DNA of 34,958 nucleotides from Deltaproteobacteria bacterium. GTDB lineage: Bacteria; Myxococcota; Myxococcia; Myxococcales; 40CM-4-68-19. The position numbers and the translations under genes were made by a program. The stretch spans positions 1 through 34,958 of the forward strand of contig VBKL01000058.1 of the NCBI GenBank assembly GCA_005879805.1, written 5' to 3'. The notes under the pieces were generated by a model. That model ran no database searches and had not been told where the DNA came from. It saw only the letters and a list, made by a program, of their open reading frames with translations. Positions 26,584-34,958 of the stretch are shown here, one piece after another. Positions within the stretch are counted from its first letter, which is position 1. Each line of letters starts with the position of its first letter.

Positions 26584-29460
26584 ATGCGGCGAATCGCGCT
26601 CGCCCTCGCGCTGCTCTGCGCCGGGACCGCGCGCGCCGCCGATCCGCGCTTCGACTGGCAGACGATCGACACGCCGCATTTCGAGATCCACTTCCACCAG
26701 GGCGAGTACCGCTTCGCGGCCAAGCTCGCCCGGATGGCGGAAGCGGCCCATGCGCGGCTCTCGCCGCTCCTCGATCACGTCCCCGACGGCCGGACGCAAG
26801 TCGTCCTCACCGACGACACCGACTTCGCCAACGGCAGCGCGTCGCCAGTCCTCTACACGCTGGTGCATGGATTCGCGGCGCCGCCCGATCCGCGCTCCTC
26901 GATCAGCGATTTCGACGACTGGGTGGCGGAGCTTTTCAACCACGAGTACACGCACATCCTCCACCTCGACACCATCTCTGGCGTCCCCGCGGCCTTCAAC
27001 ACCGTCTTCGGTCAGCTCTGGGTCCCGAACGGCGCGCAGCCCTCCTGGTTCATCGAGGGCCTCGCCACCTTCGCGGAGAGCGACATCTCCGCCGGCGGCA
27101 GGGTGCGCTCCTCGACGGAGGAGATGACGGTCCGCGCGGAGGCGCTGGAAGGCGGGTTCCCGCGCATCGATCAGCTCTCCAATCTTCCGCTCGACTGGCC
27201 GCGCGCGGCCAGCTGGTACACGCTCGGCGGCCGCTTCCTCACGTACATCGGCGACGAGTACGGGATGGGAGCGCTGCGCGACCTTTCCCACGACTACGGC
27301 AGCCGCGCCATTCCCCTCGGGCTCAACATCTCCTCGGAGAAGGTGCTCGGCGAACCGTACCTCTCGCTCTATCCCCGCTTCCGCGAGTACGAGGTGGAGA
27401 AAGCGGAGGCGGTGCGCGATCGTGTTCACGCGGAAGGCGAAACGGAGCTCGAGGTCCTCACCCACCTCGGCGAGCTGACGCACTCGCCCCGGTTTTCCGC
27501 CGATGGAAAGACGCTCTACTTCTTCAACGCCGGCCCGCATCGCCTGCCGGAGATGCGCGCCATCGATCTCGCCGCTACCCCGCTCGCCCACCGGCACGTC
27601 GCGGACAGCTACGGGGAGGGAACCATCGCTCTCGACCGGAGCGGCCCGCACGAGCGGATCGTCTATTCGCGGGCCGAGGTCTACCAGGAGTTCGAGACCA
27701 TCCAGGACCTCTACGCGCTCGATCCCTCGACCGGCGCAGGAGAGCGGCTCACGCGGGGCCTGCGCGCGAGCGAACCGGATGTCGCGAAGGACGGCACCAT
27801 CGCGTTTTCGCAGCGGCTGCCCGGTGGAGGCACCGCCATCTCGGTGCTGGGGCCAGCCGGAGCGGCGCGCATTCTCTTCAGCGACCCGACCGGCGAGCCC
27901 GTGGCCTCGCCTCGCTGGTCGCCTTCGGGCGAGGAGCTTGCCTTCCTGCACCATCGCGAAGGCGCCTGGGACGTGCAGATCATCGCTCGCGACGGCGGCG
28001 AGCCGCGCGACGTGACGCACGACCGCGCCTTCGATCGCGACCCGTCGTGGACTCCCGACGGACGCTACCTGCTCTTCTCCAGCGACCGGACGGGCGTCTA
28101 CGACATCTACGCGTACCGACTTGCCGACGGCGCGGTGCTGCGTGCGACCAACGTGGTCCTCGGGGCGTTCGAGCCCGAGGTCTCGCCCGACGGAAAGCGG
28201 CTTGCCCTGGTGACGTACGGAAGGGGCGGCTACGACCTCGCGCGCATGCCCTTCGATCCCGCGACCTTCCCGCCGGCCGAGAAGGCCGAGCAGCCCTACA
28301 CGCGTCCGCCGGTCTCCGATCAGCCGCCCGAGGAGCTGTATCCGGTCCGCGCATATAGCCCGTGGAAGACCTTGCGGCCGCATTTCTGGCTTCCCTTCAT
28401 CGCCAGCGACGGCCTGGGAAACATCGCCGGTGCTTTCACCGCGGGCTTCGACGCGACCTTCCGCCACGAGTACACCGCGGCCGCGTGGTGGGGAATCGAT
28501 TCGGGGCAGCCCGGCTGGGATCTCTCCTACACGAACCACACGCAGTACGCGGACCTGAACTTCGGCACCTTCCGCGACGTGCAGTTGCCCGACAACGCCG
28601 GGTTCGGCTATACCGAACGGGTCCTGCAGGGAACGATCACCGCGACGTTTCCCTTCACCCAGGTCGAGCGTGCCCACTTCTTTGCCGTCGAGTACGAGCT
28701 GACCCATCTGGCGCGGAACACCGCCGCCATCGCTGGCCGCAATCCGCCGCCCGGGCTCATCGCCGCCGCCCTCGCCTCGTACGTCTATACGGATGCGCGG
28801 CGATTCGTGCGCAGCATCTCCTCCGAACAGGGCCAGCGATTCGTCCTCACGGCCCGCGTCGCCCATCCCGCGCTGGGATCCGATTTCAACTTCCGTCAGC
28901 TGACCGCCTCCTACGCGCGCTACTTCGCGCTCCCGTGGACGTGGTCGGCAACGCCGCTTCATCACGTGTTCGCCGCGCGGCTCGCGGGCGGGGTCGCACG
29001 CGGCGACCAGAATGAGCGGCATCTCTTCTCGCTCGGGGGCTTCGACTCCGGCGACCCGGTGAGCACCATCCTCAACCCCGTGAACGCGCCGGTGCGCATC
29101 CTTCGCGGCTACCGCTCCGGCTCCTTCTTCGGCGAAGCGTACGCGCTCGGCACCTTCGAGTACCGCCTGCCGCTCCTCGACATCGAGAGAGGAGTGTGGA
29201 CGCTCCCCTTCTATCTCCGCCGGCTGCACGGGTCCGTCTTTACCGACGTCGGCGACGCCTGGATGCCGTTCCAGGACGGCCCCTTCTTGCCGCGCAACCA
29301 TCCCTTCGCCCTGCATGCAGGTTCCGGCGCGGAGCTGCGGGCGGAAGTCGTCCTCGGCTACATCCTGCCGACCGACGTGCGCTTCGGCTGCGCCCATGGC
29401 CTCGAGCGGGGCCCCAACTCGATCCTCGACTGCTATGCGGCGCTCGGCGGCGTGTTCTGA
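26584..29460 (+). CDS. Secreted metalloprotease / TolB-like beta-propeller / outer-membrane barrel fusion
   Basis: Protein of 958 aa in three parts. A signal peptide (MRRIALALALLCAGTARA) is followed by a gluzincin-type peptidase domain with HEYTH at residues 120-124 and the third ligand Glu158 in SWFIEGLATFAE. Residues about 285-560 are PD40/TolB-type blades (HSPRFSADGKTLYFF, ASPRWSPSGEELAFL, DPSWTPDGRYLLFSSDRTG, EPEVSPDGKRLALV). From about 600 to the end, aromatic alternating strands and RGYRSGSFFGEAYALGTFEY match a BamA/Omp85-like barrel. The last residues CYAALGGVF end with the Phe typical of outer-membrane proteins. It would display a protease and propeller at the outer membrane. The C-terminus overlaps hisS by 28 bp. 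Confidence 0.88.
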   Translation: MRRIALALALLCAGTARAADPRFDWQTIDTPHFEIHFHQGEYRFAAKLARMAEAAHARLSPLLDHVPDGRTQVVLTDDTDFANGSASPVLYTLVHGFAAPPDPRSSISDFDDWVAELFNHEYTHILHLDTISGVPAAFNTVFGQLWVPNGAQPSWFIEGLATFAESDISAGGRVRSSTEEMTVRAEALEGGFPRIDQLSNLPLDWPRAASWYTLGGRFLTYIGDEYGMGALRDLSHDYGSRAIPLGLNISSEKVLGEPYLSLYPRFREYEVEKAEAVRDRVHAEGETELEVLTHLGELTHSPRFSADGKTLYFFNAGPHRLPEMRAIDLAATPLAHRHVADSYGEGTIALDRSGPHERIVYSRAEVYQEFETIQDLYALDPSTGAGERLTRGLRASEPDVAKDGTIAFSQRLPGGGTAISVLGPAGAARILFSDPTGEPVASPRWSPSGEELAFLHHREGAWDVQIIARDGGEPRDVTHDRAFDRDPSWTPDGRYLLFSSDRTGVYDIYAYRLADGAVLRATNVVLGAFEPEVSPDGKRLALVTYGRGGYDLARMPFDPATFPPAEKAEQPYTRPPVSDQPPEELYPVRAYSPWKTLRPHFWLPFIASDGLGNIAGAFTAGFDATFRHEYTAAAWWGIDSGQPGWDLSYTNHTQYADLNFGTFRDVQLPDNAGFGYTERVLQGTITATFPFTQVERAHFFAVEYELTHLARNTAAIAGRNPPPGLIAAALASYVYTDARRFVRSISSEQGQRFVLTARVAHPALGSDFNFRQLTASYARYFALPWTWSATPLHHVFAARLAGGVARGDQNERHLFSLGGFDSGDPVSTILNPVNAPVRILRGYRSGSFFGEAYALGTFEYRLPLLDIERGVWTLPFYLRRLHGSVFTDVGDAWMPFQDGPFLPRNHPFALHAGSGAELRAEVVLGYILPTDVRFGCAHGLERGPNSILDCYAALGGVF

Positions 29461-30749
29461 GCGAGCCGTTTCACTTCGTCCGGCAGGCGGGCGAGATCGA
29501 CCTCGTGCTGCTCGCCGGTGCGTAGCTCCTTGAGCTTGGCGCGGCCGCTCGACAGCTCCAGCTCGCCGACGACGAGCGCGAAACGCGCGCCGAGGGCGTT
29601 GGCGCGCTTGAGCTGGTTGGCGGCGTTGGACCCGCGGAAGGAGACCTCCGCGGCGATACCCGCTTCCCGGAGATGTTTCGCGAGCACGTCCGCGCGGGCT
29701 TCCTCGGCGGCTCCGAGCGGCGCGAGGAAGACGACCGGCCGCTCCTCCTTCTCGCGACCCGCCTGCGCGACGAGCAGCGCGAGCCGCTCGACTCCTGCGG
29801 CGAATCCGATGCCCGCCACGTCGCCGCCGCCCAGCTCCCGCACGAGGCCGTCGTAGCGCCCTCCGCCGGCGACGGTGCTCTGCGAGCCCAGACCGCTGGT
29901 CGCGATCGCCTCGTAGGTCGTGCGCGTGTAGTAGTCGAGCCCGCGCACGAGCTTCGGATCGACGAGGTGCGCAACGCCGAGGCGGGTGAGCGACTCGCGC
30001 AGCCCGTCGAAATGGGCTTTGCATTCGTCGCAGAGGTACGACTCCATCCGCGGCGCGCCCGCGGCCACTTCCTGGCACCGGGGATTCTTGCAGTCGAGCA
30101 CGCGAATGGGATTCGTCTCCGTACGCTTCTTGCAATCCTCGCAAAGCCGATCGGCGTTTGCCCGCAGGTACTCTTGCAAAGCAGTGCGATAGGCAGGCCG
30201 GCAGCGCGCGTCCCCGAGCGTGTTGACGTGCATCTCGAAGGGCACGGCGAGGAACCGCAGCCAGCGATCGAGCATCTCGATCTGCTCGGCATCGATGCGC
30301 GGCCCGGTTGAGCCGAGGGCCTCGACGCCGATCTGCGTGAACTGCCGGTAGCGACCTCGCTGCTGCCGCTCGTGCCGGAACATCGGCCCCGCGTACCACC
30401 ATTTCGTCTCGCCTCCCTGCTGCTGCACCGCGTGCTCGACGTAGGCGCGGACCAGCGAGGCGGTCCCCTCGGGGCGCATCGTCACTTGTGTGCCGTCGCG
30501 ATCCTCGAAGGTGTACATCTCCTTGGAGACGATGTCGGTCGCATCCCCGATGCCGCGGGCGAAGAGCGCCGTCCGCTCGAGGATGGGAGTGCGCGCCTCG
30601 CGGTAGCCGTAGAGCGGAAAGATGTCGCGTGCCGCCTGCTCGATGAGTTGCAGGTGCCCCGTCCGCACCCAGGGGTCATCCTTCTTCAGATAGGTGTCGG
30701 TCGGCAGGACGTCGCGGGTACCTTTGACCGGCGGAATCTTCTCGCCCAT
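29433..30749 (-). CDS. hisS: Histidyl-tRNA synthetase
   Basis: Protein of 438 aa, class II aminoacyl-tRNA synthetase. Motif 1 (ARTPILERTALFARG), motif 2 (WWYAGPMFRHERQQRGRYRQF), the histidine A loop (LVRGLDYYTRTTYEAI) and motif 3 (GIGFAAGVERLALL) are present, with the C-terminal anticodon-binding domain (FLAPLGAAEEARADVLAKHL). A Cys-rich insertion (CEDCKKR, CKNPRCQEV, CDECKAHF) in the insertion domain suggests a zinc site, as in a subset of HisRS. ATG 30749 overlaps the psd stop by one base. Confidence 0.96.
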   Translation of the reverse strand: MGEKIPPVKGTRDVLPTDTYLKKDDPWVRTGHLQLIEQAARDIFPLYGYREARTPILERTALFARGIGDATDIVSKEMYTFEDRDGTQVTMRPEGTASLVRAYVEHAVQQQGGETKWWYAGPMFRHERQQRGRYRQFTQIGVEALGSTGPRIDAEQIEMLDRWLRFLAVPFEMHVNTLGDARCRPAYRTALQEYLRANADRLCEDCKKRTETNPIRVLDCKNPRCQEVAAGAPRMESYLCDECKAHFDGLRESLTRLGVAHLVDPKLVRGLDYYTRTTYEAIATSGLGSQSTVAGGGRYDGLVRELGGGDVAGIGFAAGVERLALLVAQAGREKEERPVVFLAPLGAAEEARADVLAKHLREAGIAAEVSFRGSNAANQLKRANALGARFALVVGELELSSGRAKLKELRTGEQHEVDLARLPDEVKRLAQNTPPSAA

Positions 30750-31603
30750 CAACCCGCCGCTTCTTCGAGGGGCACGCCGAGCCGGGTCGGGACGCCGACC
30801 TGCAAGGAGGAGGAGAGCTTCACCCCGGGCGCAAACACGATCACGACGGTGGACCCCATCTCGAAGATGGCCAGCTCCCCGCCTTTGTCGACCGGAATCG
30901 GCTTGTCGTAGATCTTCCGCTGCACGGCGCGGGTGCGCCGGACGTTGGTGACGACGTCGTCGTACACGGCGCGGATGCGTCCGACGTTCATGGCGCCGAC
31001 CGCCACCACGGCGCAAGGACCCCGCGGCGTCTCGAGGAAGGTGGTGACGCGCTCGTTGACGCAGAAGAGCCGATCGACGTTGCGCACCCCGACCGCGTTC
31101 ACCGGCCAGAGCGTTCCGGGGACGTTGATGTAGCCGGTGATCTCTCCGCCGAGTGGAGCGTGGATGCGATGGTAGTTGTACGGGGCCAGATAGATGGTGA
31201 GGAACGATCCGCCGGAGAACTGGCGGGCGTCCTCGTCCGCCTCCGGTCCCCCGAACAGCTCGGCGAGCGTGTAGTGCTTGCCCTTCGCCTGCAGCAGCTT
31301 GCCGGAGACGATCTCGCCGATCTCCCCGACCGTGCCGTCGACGGGAGAGACGGGAAGCAGTCCCCCGGGCGCGATGGGACGTGCACCGGGCTTGAGCCGC
31401 CGGGTGAAGAACTCCGTGAAGGTCGGGTAGTCCTCGATGGACCGCTCCGCCTCGGTCGCGTCCACGCCGTACTTGCGCGCGAAGGTACGGATCACGGCGC
31501 GCATCACCGGCCGCGGAGCGCTCACACGGCAGGCCGCTCCGACCATGCGGGAGAGGGTGTTGCGGGGAAGCAGCTTGAGGACGTTGTAGGTCAGCTCCGC
31601 CAT
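30749..31603 (-). CDS. psd: Phosphatidylserine decarboxylase
   Basis: Protein of 284 aa, inner-membrane pyruvoyl enzyme that makes phosphatidylethanolamine. It is synthesised as a proenzyme that cleaves itself at the Gly-Ser bond of the GST motif, here EMGSTVV near the C-terminus. The charge-relay residues are the Asp in SPVDGTVG and the His in YHRIHAPLGGEI. The protein is complete and the usual size. ATG 31603 has an AGGGAA ribosome site. The stop overlaps the hisS start (TGATG), so the two are cotranslated. Confidence 0.95.
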   Translation of the reverse strand: MAELTYNVLKLLPRNTLSRMVGAACRVSAPRPVMRAVIRTFARKYGVDATEAERSIEDYPTFTEFFTRRLKPGARPIAPGGLLPVSPVDGTVGEIGEIVSGKLLQAKGKHYTLAELFGGPEADEDARQFSGGSFLTIYLAPYNYHRIHAPLGGEITGYINVPGTLWPVNAVGVRNVDRLFCVNERVTTFLETPRGPCAVVAVGAMNVGRIRAVYDDVVTNVRRTRAVQRKIYDKPIPVDKGGELAIFEMGSTVVIVFAPGVKLSSSLQVGVPTRLGVPLEEAAG

Positions 31604-31655
31604 GCGGTCGGCGTTCCCTAACCGATCCCGCGCCGTGGCGCTACCGCCGCCACGA

Positions 31656-32471
31656 CTAGTATCCCGCGTCCTGCCCGGCGGTTCCGGCACCCGGGAACTG
31701 CATCCCTGGCGGCAGCGGCGCGCCGGGGATGTAGAGGAATTGTTCGGTGGTGCCCGCATCCGTCGCGGCGCCCGAATTCGCCGCCGGGGCCGATCGCGCC
31801 TGTGTGCCCGCGTCGGGCGCCGGCGTTCCCGCGTCGGCAGGCGGCGCACCGGCGTCCGGGCCGGACACTTGCCGCGCCTCCGAATCGGGCATCCGCCGGT
31901 AGATGCGCCCGTCGGTCACCAGAACCATCTGACCGACGAACCCGGCCAACCTCTGCGTGCAAGCCGCGGCGCTGGAGAGGCGATACACGGTCCCCGAGCG
32001 ATTGGTCACGTTCTCGCGAAACGGCTCCCCCGGCACCAGGCATCCCCCGCTCGCGGCGTTGATCTCGCTGAGCGAGGCGCCGGGTCCGAAGGGATCGGGC
32101 GGCGCTCCGGCGTCCACCTGGTCGAGCCCGAGGACCCGCGACGGATCGATGTTGGGCGCCGCCACTACGTCCTGGGCCGTCTTCTGCATCTTCTCGCGCT
32201 CGGCCCGCGACTTGGCGAACTCCTCGCGACCGCGCTTGATGGTTCCGAGGAGCGCTTCGGCGGGGGGCGCGTCCACGGAATCGTGATCGACCTTCTCCAG
32301 GAGGCCGGCCACCGTATCCATCTGCGGATCGCCGTAGGCGTCGTCGAGCTTCGACACATACAGCTGATCGTAGATGCGCCTTGCCTCCTGGTAATTCGGA
32401 TCGGGAGGGCCGGGGGCCTTCCGGCAAGAGATCGCGAGAAGGAGCGCCAGGACGGCCGTGCGCGCGCGCAT
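31656..32471 (-). CDS. Hypothetical lipoprotein with Asp-Ala-Gly-rich linker
   Basis: Protein of 271 aa, no family recognised. The signal MRARTAVLALLLAISC carries a weak lipobox (AISC, Cys16). Residues 17-90 are helical and charged (YQEARRIYDQLYVSKLDDAY). A middle domain has two cysteines that might pair (GGCLVPGE, AAACTQRL). The C-terminal 80 residues are a low-complexity linker with repeats of PDAGAPPADAGTP type, ending GTAGQDAGY. Part of this gene (32223-32424) occurs again as an exact copy at 33137-33338. ATG 32471 preferred over 32489 because it places the signal correctly. Confidence 0.75.
   Translation of the reverse strand: MRARTAVLALLLAISCRKAPGPPDPNYQEARRIYDQLYVSKLDDAYGDPQMDTVAGLLEKVDHDSVDAPPAEALLGTIKRGREEFAKSRAEREKMQKTAQDVVAAPNIDPSRVLGLDQVDAGAPPDPFGPGASLSEINAASGGCLVPGEPFRENVTNRSGTVYRLSSAAACTQRLAGFVGQMVLVTDGRIYRRMPDSEARQVSGPDAGAPPADAGTPAPDAGTQARSAPAANSGAATDAGTTEQFLYIPGAPLPPGMQFPGAGTAGQDAGY
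32223..32424 (+). repeat. 202-bp exact direct duplication, original copy
   Basis: Identical base for base to 33137-33338, 914 bp downstream and in the same orientation. Here it lies inside the intact lipoprotein gene (its N-terminal coding part), so it is the source copy. Confidence 0.95.
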
Positions 32472-32575
32472 CGGGCGGGACCGTAGCATGGAGTGGATGG
32501 TTCGACAGGTTTTCGCGCAAACGAACCCGCCGTCGAAACGCTGCCGGGCAGCGCCGGCGGCGCTAGTATCGCGGC

Positions 32576-33400
32576 ATGTGCCGGCTCTTCGGCTGCCGCA
32601 CCGTCACCCCGGGCGCCGTCGCGCACGAGTTGCTCCACGGCGCCAACGCGCTCCGCATCCAGAGCCGCGAGCATCCCGACGGGTGGGGGCTCGGCTGGTA
32701 CGTGGGCAGGGTGCCGCAGGTGGTGCGCAGCCTTTCCGCTGCCCACGGTGACGAGGATTTCGAGCACGTCGGCTCCTTCGTCACCGCCTCGACCATCCTC
32801 GCGCACTTGCGCAAGGCGAGCGTCGGGGCGGTCTCGCTCGTGAATACCCATCCGTTCGAGTGGGGTCCCTGGCTCTTCGCGCACAACGGAACCATCTCCG
32901 ACTGGCGCCTGATTTCCCCGGCGGTGGAGACCCGCATCGATGCCGGCCTGCGCGCCAAGCTCCGCGGCGAGACCGACAGCGAGCGCTGCTTCTACCTGTT
33001 CCTCACCTGCCTCGCCGATCGTTGCGATCCCACCTCGGCAACCTTCGCGCACGCGGCCGCGGCGCTGGACCAGGCGGTCGGCGTCATCCGCTCCGCGGCT
33101 CGAGCGGCCGGGCAGCCCGAGCCCGCGACGACGTTTCTCGCGACCGCGCTTGATGGTTCCGAGGAGCGCTTCGGCGGGGGGCGCGTCCACGGAATCGTGA
33201 TCGACCTTCTCCAGGAGGCCGGCCACCGTATCCATCTGCGGATCGCCGTAGGCGTCGTCGAGCTTCGACACATACAGCTGATCGTAGATGCGCCTTGCCT
33301 CCTGGTAATTCGGATCGGGAGGGCCGGGGGCCTTCCGGGCGTCGCGATGAGGTCGTCGAATCCAAGCGCGAACAGTTCCGCGGGCCCCGAGAGCCGGTAG
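32576..33400 (+). pseudogene. Class II glutamine amidotransferase, 3' end replaced by duplicated sequence
   Basis: The N-terminal nucleophile hydrolase domain is convincing: MCRLFGCR with the catalytic Cys2, SREHPDGWGLGWYVG, LAHLRKASVGAVSLVNTHPF and LFAHNGTISDW, as in YafJ-type class II amidotransferases. The genuine homology ends at about residue 187 (33136). From there the frame runs through the antisense of the lipoprotein copy for another 66 codons and then a short stretch antisense to tsaE before a stop. Normal members are about 260-280 aa with a different C-terminal half, so roughly 80 residues are lost and the hybrid tail is unlikely to fold. Either a damaged gene or an assembly fault. 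Confidence 0.8.
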
Positions 33401-33639
33401 AGATCGAGATGCTGCAAGGTGACCTTGCCGCCCCGGTAGAGATTGGCGAGCGCGAAGCTCGGCGAGGTCGCGGGTTCGGCGCCGGCGCCTTCCGCGGCCC
33501 CGCGCACGAACAGCGTCTTGCCCGCTCCCAGCTCACCCACCAGGGCGACGAAGTCGCCCTCACGCAGCGCGGCTCCGAGCCGTCTACCCAGCTCGAAGGT
33601 CGCCGCCGGCGAGGACAGCGCGAGGGTCAGCGGCCCCAT
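32992..33639 (-). pseudogene. tsaE: tRNA threonylcarbamoyladenosine biosynthesis protein TsaE, C-terminus replaced
   Basis: The first 100 residues are a proper TsaE: the P-loop GELGAGKT at residues 35-42, SPSFALANLY, and the HLDLYRL motif at about 77-83. TsaE is the ATPase partner of TsaD/TsaB in t6A synthesis. At 33339 the sequence passes into the 202-bp copy and loses the final 45-60 residues (including the Trp/Glu-containing ATP-site segment); the frame then continues antisense to the amidotransferase until a stop at 32992. ATG 33639 overlaps the end of the nnr gene by 13 nt, the normal operon order. A true loss of tsaE would be expected to be harmful, so an assembly fault deserves weight. 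Confidence 0.8.
33137..33338 (+). repeat. 202-bp exact direct duplication, second copy
   Basis: Starts CTCGCGACCGCGC and ends GGGGGCCTTCCGG, identical to 32223-32424. It joins the truncated amidotransferase (left) to the truncated tsaE (right). Because both convergent genes lose sequence, the event replaced several hundred bases rather than simply inserting. Confidence 0.95.
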
Positions 33640-34958
33640 CGGCGGAACACGCGTGGCAAGCCGACTTCCGCGATGTCGCTCGCGACCAGTCCGGTCTCTC
33701 CCGTGCGCCGCGCCGCCAGATCGCCCGCCAGGGCGTGCAGGAACACGGCCAGCCGCGCCCGTTCGCCGGTGCTCCCTCCGCCGGAGCGCCGCGCGAGCAC
33801 CGCCGCGGTGATTCCGGTGAGCACGTCTCCCGCGCCGGCAGTCGCCATGCCCGGATTCCCGTGCGCGCACACCGCCGAGGTGCCTTCGGGATCGGCGACG
33901 ACGGTCCGCGCGCCCTTGAGGACCACGCAGGCGCCGAAGCGGCTCGATGCCCGGACCGCCGCATCGATGCGGTCCGACTCGACGCGCTCGACCTCTTCGC
34001 CCGTGAGCCTCGAGAATTCCCCCGGATGCGGCGTGAGGACGGGGCGGACGGGCGCCTTGCGCAGCCGCTCGGCGATCGCGTCGCGCTCCTCGGCGAGGGC
34101 GTTCAAGGCATCGGCATCGAGCACGGTGGCGCAGCCGGGATCGAGCGCGGCGAGCAGCTCCCCGAGGAGCTGTCCGGTCTGCGGACCGCGCGGGATGCCG
34201 GGACCCATCGCGAACGCGGTCTTTCCCCGCAAAGCCGCCCGCAGCGGCGCCAGATCGCCGGGCCCGAGAGGACCGTTCCCGGGGAGCGGGACGCCCATCG
34301 CTTCCGGAACTCCCGGCAGCGCAGTCCGCAGCACTTCTGGTCGCGCGGCAAGCGTCACGAGCCCCGCTCCCGCCCGCAGCGCGGCGAGGACCACCAGCGT
34401 GGCCGCCCCGGCCTTGCCCTCCGAGCCCGCGACTGCCAGCACATGACCGAAATCGTTCTTGTGCGCGGTGGAGCGGCGAGGTGCCAACGCGGCCTTGCCC
34501 CAATTTTCATCCAATAGCTCGCAGGCTGGGGAGGTGAGCTTCTCCTCGAGCGCGCGGGGAATCCCGATCGGCGCCACCCGGACCTCGCCCGCGGACGCTG
34601 CGCCGGGATGGAGCCAGAGGCCCCGCTTCGGCAGGTGGAGCGTCACCGTCCGATGAGCCGAAGCGATGTGGGTAGGAAAGACCGACCCCGTGTCCGAATC
34701 GATGCCGGATGGAATGTCGATGGAGACGACCGGTGCGCCGCGCGATCCCGCTTCGTTGATGGCGTCGATGGCCGCGGCCTCCGCTCCGGCCGGCGGCCGC
34801 GAAAGGCCACTTCCGAAGATCGCATCCACCACCGCGTCTCCGCGCCCGAGGCGCGGCGCATCCGCGACCGAGGCGACGGGACCGGTCCACGCCTGCGCAG
34901 CCGCGAGCGCGTCGCCCTTCAGCTTCTCGCGAGCGGTGGCGACGACCACGACGGGCTC
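33627..34958 (-). CDS. nnr: Bifunctional NAD(P)H-hydrate epimerase/dehydratase (start beyond window)
   Basis: Metabolite-repair enzyme that rescues hydrated NADH and NADPH. The N-terminal epimerase (YjeF_N) domain is partly cut off; visible are FGSGLSRPPAG, IDIPSGIDSDTG and VTLHLPKRGLWLHPG. The C-terminal ADP-dependent dehydratase (YjeF_C/ribokinase-like) domain shows AVAGSEGKAGAATLVVLAAL, LTPHPGEFSRLTG and the GNPGMATAGAGDVLTGI catalytic loop. The end near 33627 overlaps the tsaE start by 13 nt, as in many bacteria. The reading frame is open to the last base, so the start lies outside. Confidence 0.93.
   Translation of the reverse strand, partial: EPVVVVATAREKLKGDALAAAQAWTGPVASVADAPRLGRGDAVVDAIFGSGLSRPPAGAEAAAIDAINEAGSRGAPVVSIDIPSGIDSDTGSVFPTHIASAHRTVTLHLPKRGLWLHPGAASAGEVRVAPIGIPRALEEKLTSPACELLDENWGKAALAPRRSTAHKNDFGHVLAVAGSEGKAGAATLVVLAALRAGAGLVTLAARPEVLRTALPGVPEAMGVPLPGNGPLGPGDLAPLRAALRGKTAFAMGPGIPRGPQTGQLLGELLAALDPGCATVLDADALNALAEERDAIAERLRKAPVRPVLTPHPGEFSRLTGEEVERVESDRIDAAVRASSRFGACVVLKGARTVVADPEGTSAVCAHGNPGMATAGAGDVLTGITAAVLARRSGGGSTGERARLAVFLHALAGDLAARRTGETGLVASDIAEVGLPRVFRRWGR

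Noticed and set aside
26266..30402. Minus-strand frame of 1378 codons opposite the protease-propeller-barrel gene
   Set aside because: Composition is Arg/Glu/Gly-skewed and no domain is seen; the opposite strand has clear domains, a signal peptide and proper codon bias.
32165..33271. Minus-strand frame of 368 codons starting with a copy of the lipoprotein N-terminal region
   Set aside because: It exists only because the 202-bp duplicate supplies an in-frame start; downstream it reads antisense to the amidotransferase.

Overview
The window is GC-rich (third codon positions are almost all G or C) and reads as a chromosome segment of a myxobacterium-like organism, most plausibly near Anaeromyxobacter (Myxococcota). 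This rests on gene content and protein style: many small lipoproteins with Asp-Ala-Gly-rich linkers, a protease/beta-propeller/beta-barrel fusion, a lipoprotein M3 peptidase and a LDH-type malate dehydrogenase. The placement is inference. No rRNA, tRNA, phage or transposase gene was seen.

Left part (1-17021): TCA-cycle genes lie on the minus strand in pathway-like order but are separated by unrelated genes: icd (15762-17021), mdh (10649-11578), sdhA-sdhB (6298-8951) and sucC (cut by the left edge). Between them are a CreD-like membrane protein, an M3 metallopeptidase lipoprotein, a histone-deacetylase-fold enzyme, a YceI protein, an acyl-CoA synthetase translationally coupled to a cytochrome P450, and several small secreted or unknown proteins. 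No sdhC membrane-anchor gene is present beside sdhAB.

Middle (17142-21460): a zinc-ribbon protein, a membrane-anchored bifunctional-nuclease-family protein and pyruvate kinase are followed by an 1.8 kb accessory block (19653-21460). The block holds four copies of a roughly 90-125 bp hairpin-forming repeat arranged as a nested inverted structure (R1 R2 - two genes - R3 R4). R1 resembles inverted R4, and R2 resembles inverted R3. It encloses a short ribbon-helix-helix-like protein and a membrane coiled-coil protein with atypical base composition. This is the best candidate for something undescribed here.

Right part (21461-34958): a tightly coupled minus-strand operon runs CDF metal transporter > unknown 286-aa protein > rsmD > coaD > aspartate-aminotransferase-like gene > secreted helix-hairpin-helix protein. 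Most junctions overlap by 4 nt. The aminotransferase lacks about 70 residues of its PLP domain. Then come an alpha/beta hydrolase and the large protease-propeller-barrel fusion (plus strand), psd-hisS (minus), a lipoprotein, and a locus where an exact 202-bp duplicate of part of that lipoprotein gene has replaced the 3' ends of two convergent genes, a class II glutamine amidotransferase and tsaE. The NAD(P)H-hydrate repair gene runs off the right edge. The aminotransferase deletion and the 202-bp duplication could be genuine rearrangements or assembly faults; the sequence alone cannot decide.
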